Source: BQWY01 sp046351095
GTDB taxonomy: Bacteria > Nitrospirota > Nitrospiria > Nitrospirales > Nitrospiraceae
Direction of reading: 5' to 3'
Assembly (NCBI GenBank): GCA_046351095.1
Contig: JAXLZC010000001.1
Location: forward strand, 1,116,001 to 1,180,000
DNA: 64,000 nucleotides
Of the stretch, positions 62,593 through 64,000 are shown in pieces. The notes beneath the pieces are model-generated. The model saw nothing but the letters and a program-made list of their open reading frames with translations, was not told where the DNA came from and made no database searches. How positions within the stretch are numbered: position 1 is the stretch's first letter; each line of letters starts with the position of its first letter. The translations under genes and the position numbers were made by a program.

Positions 62593-62795
62593 GGCCGCAG
62601 ACACCTTCCCGGATGACGTGAACGACAGGGTTGCCGGCCTCTCCAGAGGCCGAAAACGACGGTCGCCACTGTACCGTACATACGGGCACAAATGCCAGCT
62701 AACGCAGGCACGGCGAAGAGGATCGAGAGGGATTTGTCTAGTGAATAGACGCGACGGGAGAACGATGCACGGAGAAGGCGAAGGAGGAAAACACG

Positions 62796-62824
62796 GGGCC
62801 GACAGCCGTGGCGGCTGCCGGCCC
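62796..62824 (-). terminator. Terminator downstream of pilQ
   Basis: 13-bp stem (GGGCCGACAGCCG pairing with CGGCTGCCGGCCC, one G-U pair in the RNA), three-base loop, followed on the minus strand by CCGTGTTTTCC, ten bases after the pilQ stop. Confidence 0.65.
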
Positions 62825-62834
62825 GGAGACACGA

Positions 62835-64000
62835 TTAGCTCTTGACGATATTCGGCGTCAGGAAGATCAGCAATTCCTGCCGCGAGATGTCTTCCAACTT
62901 GTTCTTGAACAACCAGCCCAAGACCGGGATCCGCGAGAGATACGGGATACCGTTGACGTTGTTCTGCTGGGCATCCACGTAGACACCGCCAATGACCATC
63001 GTCTCGCCGTCGCGGACCAACACCTGCGTGTTGGCTTCGCGCTTGTCGATGCTCGGACCGGCTGGGTTGCTGCGGGCGCCGACGGCGTTCCGCGTCGCAC
63101 GCACCTTCATCATGATCTGCTTCGCGACTTCGTTCGGATCGCGCGAGGTGATCTGCGGCGTCACCTGCAATTCGAGGTTCGCGTCCACGAAGGTGGTCTG
63201 CGTACCCTGCAACGACACCGTCTGGAACGGGATCGATTCACCCTGCGAAATCTTCGCATCGCGCTTGTCGAGGGTGGTGATCTTCGGCGAGGCGATCACC
63301 TTAGTCAGACCCAAGGCTTCACCCGCGGACAACCGCAGGTCCAGCAAAGCCCCACCGCCATCGGTCCGGCCGAACTGGAATCCCAACGCAGGCGCCGGGC
63401 TCAAACCCGCCACCGTCGCCGGCAAATTCACCAGCCAGTTGCTCTCCGGCTTCCCAAAGGCACCGATCGTCCCGGCCTGGAAGTTAGCGACGCCGTTGGA
63501 TGAGCTCAGATTGTTGACATTGCTCAATCCCCACTGGATACCGAGTGACCGCGTGTAGTTGGTGTTGGCTTGCACCACACGTGCTTCGATTTCCACCTGC
63601 GGCACCTGGATATCCAATCCGTCGATCATCTGCTTAATCACGCCGATCTTGGATTCCACATCGCGCACGATCAGGGCATTGCTGCCGGCATTCGACTGCA
63701 TCTGCCCACGCGACGTGATGTACTGACGCAAGGAGGTCATCACTTCCTGCGCCTGCACGTTGCGGAGATAAAAAATCCGAGTCACGAGTTCTTCCGCCGC
63801 GGCCTTGGAGTTCTTCGCGTTCGCTTCTTCCTGCTGCTGCTTGGCGATGTTCGACAGGGTATCGACCCACACGATGTTCCCCTGCTTGATCATGCCCAAG
63901 CCGTTCATCTTCAGCAGCATGTCCAGCGCTTGATCCCACGGCACGTTGACGATTTTCATCGTCACCTTCGCCTTGACGCCTTCACCGACCACGATGTTGA
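62835..64000 (-). CDS. pilQ: Type IV pilus secretin PilQ, C-terminal part (5' end outside window)
   Basis: The frame is open to the right edge. Visible: part of the N-domain/STN-like region (VPWDQALDMLLKMNGLGM), an N1/KH-like segment (RIFYLRNVQAQEVMTSLRQY, NALIVRDVESKIGVIKQMIDGLD), and the secretin core with GGGALLDLRLSAGEALG, VIASPKITTLDKRDAKISQG and VPYLSRIPVLGWLFKNK-type ending (NGIPYLSRIPVLGWLFK). Outer-membrane channel for type IV pili. Confidence 0.93.
   Translation of the reverse strand, partial: NIVVGEGVKAKVTMKIVNVPWDQALDMLLKMNGLGMIKQGNIVWVDTLSNIAKQQQEEANAKNSKAAAEELVTRIFYLRNVQAQEVMTSLRQYITSRGQMQSNAGSNALIVRDVESKIGVIKQMIDGLDIQVPQVEIEARVVQANTNYTRSLGIQWGLSNVNNLSSSNGVANFQAGTIGAFGKPESNWLVNLPATVAGLSPAPALGFQFGRTDGGGALLDLRLSAGEALGLTKVIASPKITTLDKRDAKISQGESIPFQTVSLQGTQTTFVDANLELQVTPQITSRDPNEVAKQIMMKVRATRNAVGARSNPAGPSIDKREANTQVLVRDGETMVIGGVYVDAQQNNVNGIPYLSRIPVLGWLFKNKLEDISRQELLIFLTPNIVKS

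Overview
The window looks like a chromosomal segment of a Nitrospira-type nitrite oxidiser (phylum Nitrospirota), although no rRNA or other taxonomic marker gene is present. The pointers are a periplasmic-type chlorite dismutase, a formate/nitrite transporter next to cyanase and ferredoxin-type nitrite reductase, a NarK-like nitrate/nitrite carrier, and high G+C sequence throughout. There is no IS element, prophage, CRISPR array or tRNA that I can support.

Layout. 1-4.7 kb: a partial metallopeptidase-like gene, secreted and membrane hypotheticals, and a small minus-strand operon (thioredoxin-fold protein, MBL-like protein, TPR protein). 4.9-13.2 kb: a RiPP (ribosomal peptide) locus. It encodes three tandem 44-residue precursors with lasso-type leaders, a PqqD-like leader-binding protein, a B2-type leader protease, an HPr-kinase-like protein, an NTP_transf_5 nucleotidyltransferase, two ATP-grasp proteins (one with a wrecked active site) and a GMC oxidoreductase with its Tat-exported partner. 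The asparagine-synthetase-like lasso cyclase is not in the window. 13.3-24.0 kb: a long minus-strand housekeeping operon (ribBA-ribH-nusB-purB-cld-purC-orf-purS-purQ-purL-purF-LEA lipoprotein) in which chlorite dismutase sits between two purine genes. 24.3-32.6 kb: hypotheticals, narK-like, rpoH-like sigma factor, an exported lipoprotein and groES-groEL. 32.6-36.9 kb: two divergent GlnE-like adenylyltransferases, each with a single nucleotidyltransferase domain, one fused to ACT domains. 37-43.6 kb: accessory genes, including a Fic protein with a striking doubled palindromic operator. 43.7-56.1 kb: a nitrogen supercluster, nadE-OMP-amtB-glnB-glnD-glnA followed by FNT-cynS-nirA. 56.2-64 kb: a decayed chemoreceptor-like gene, a lipoprotein, a GAF-GAF-ANTAR regulator, aroB, aroC and the 3' part of pilQ.

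How it works together. glnB, glnD, glnA, amtB and the two GlnE-like proteins make a nearly complete nitrogen-sensing and glutamine synthetase control circuit. Both nitrogen transcription units appear to be gated by RNA. The leaders upstream of nadE and of the FNT transporter contain paired short hairpins with hexanucleotide loops, nearly all with A at position 1 and G at position 4. The downstream hairpin of each pair overlaps an intrinsic terminator stem, which is the hallmark of ANTAR antitermination. The GAF-GAF-ANTAR protein encoded 3 kb away is the obvious candidate regulator. The FNT leader appears to carry two such modules in series.

The two systems most worth following up are the lasso-leader/ATP-grasp RiPP locus (4.9-13.2 kb) and the ANTAR attenuation circuit (46.7-60.2 kb).
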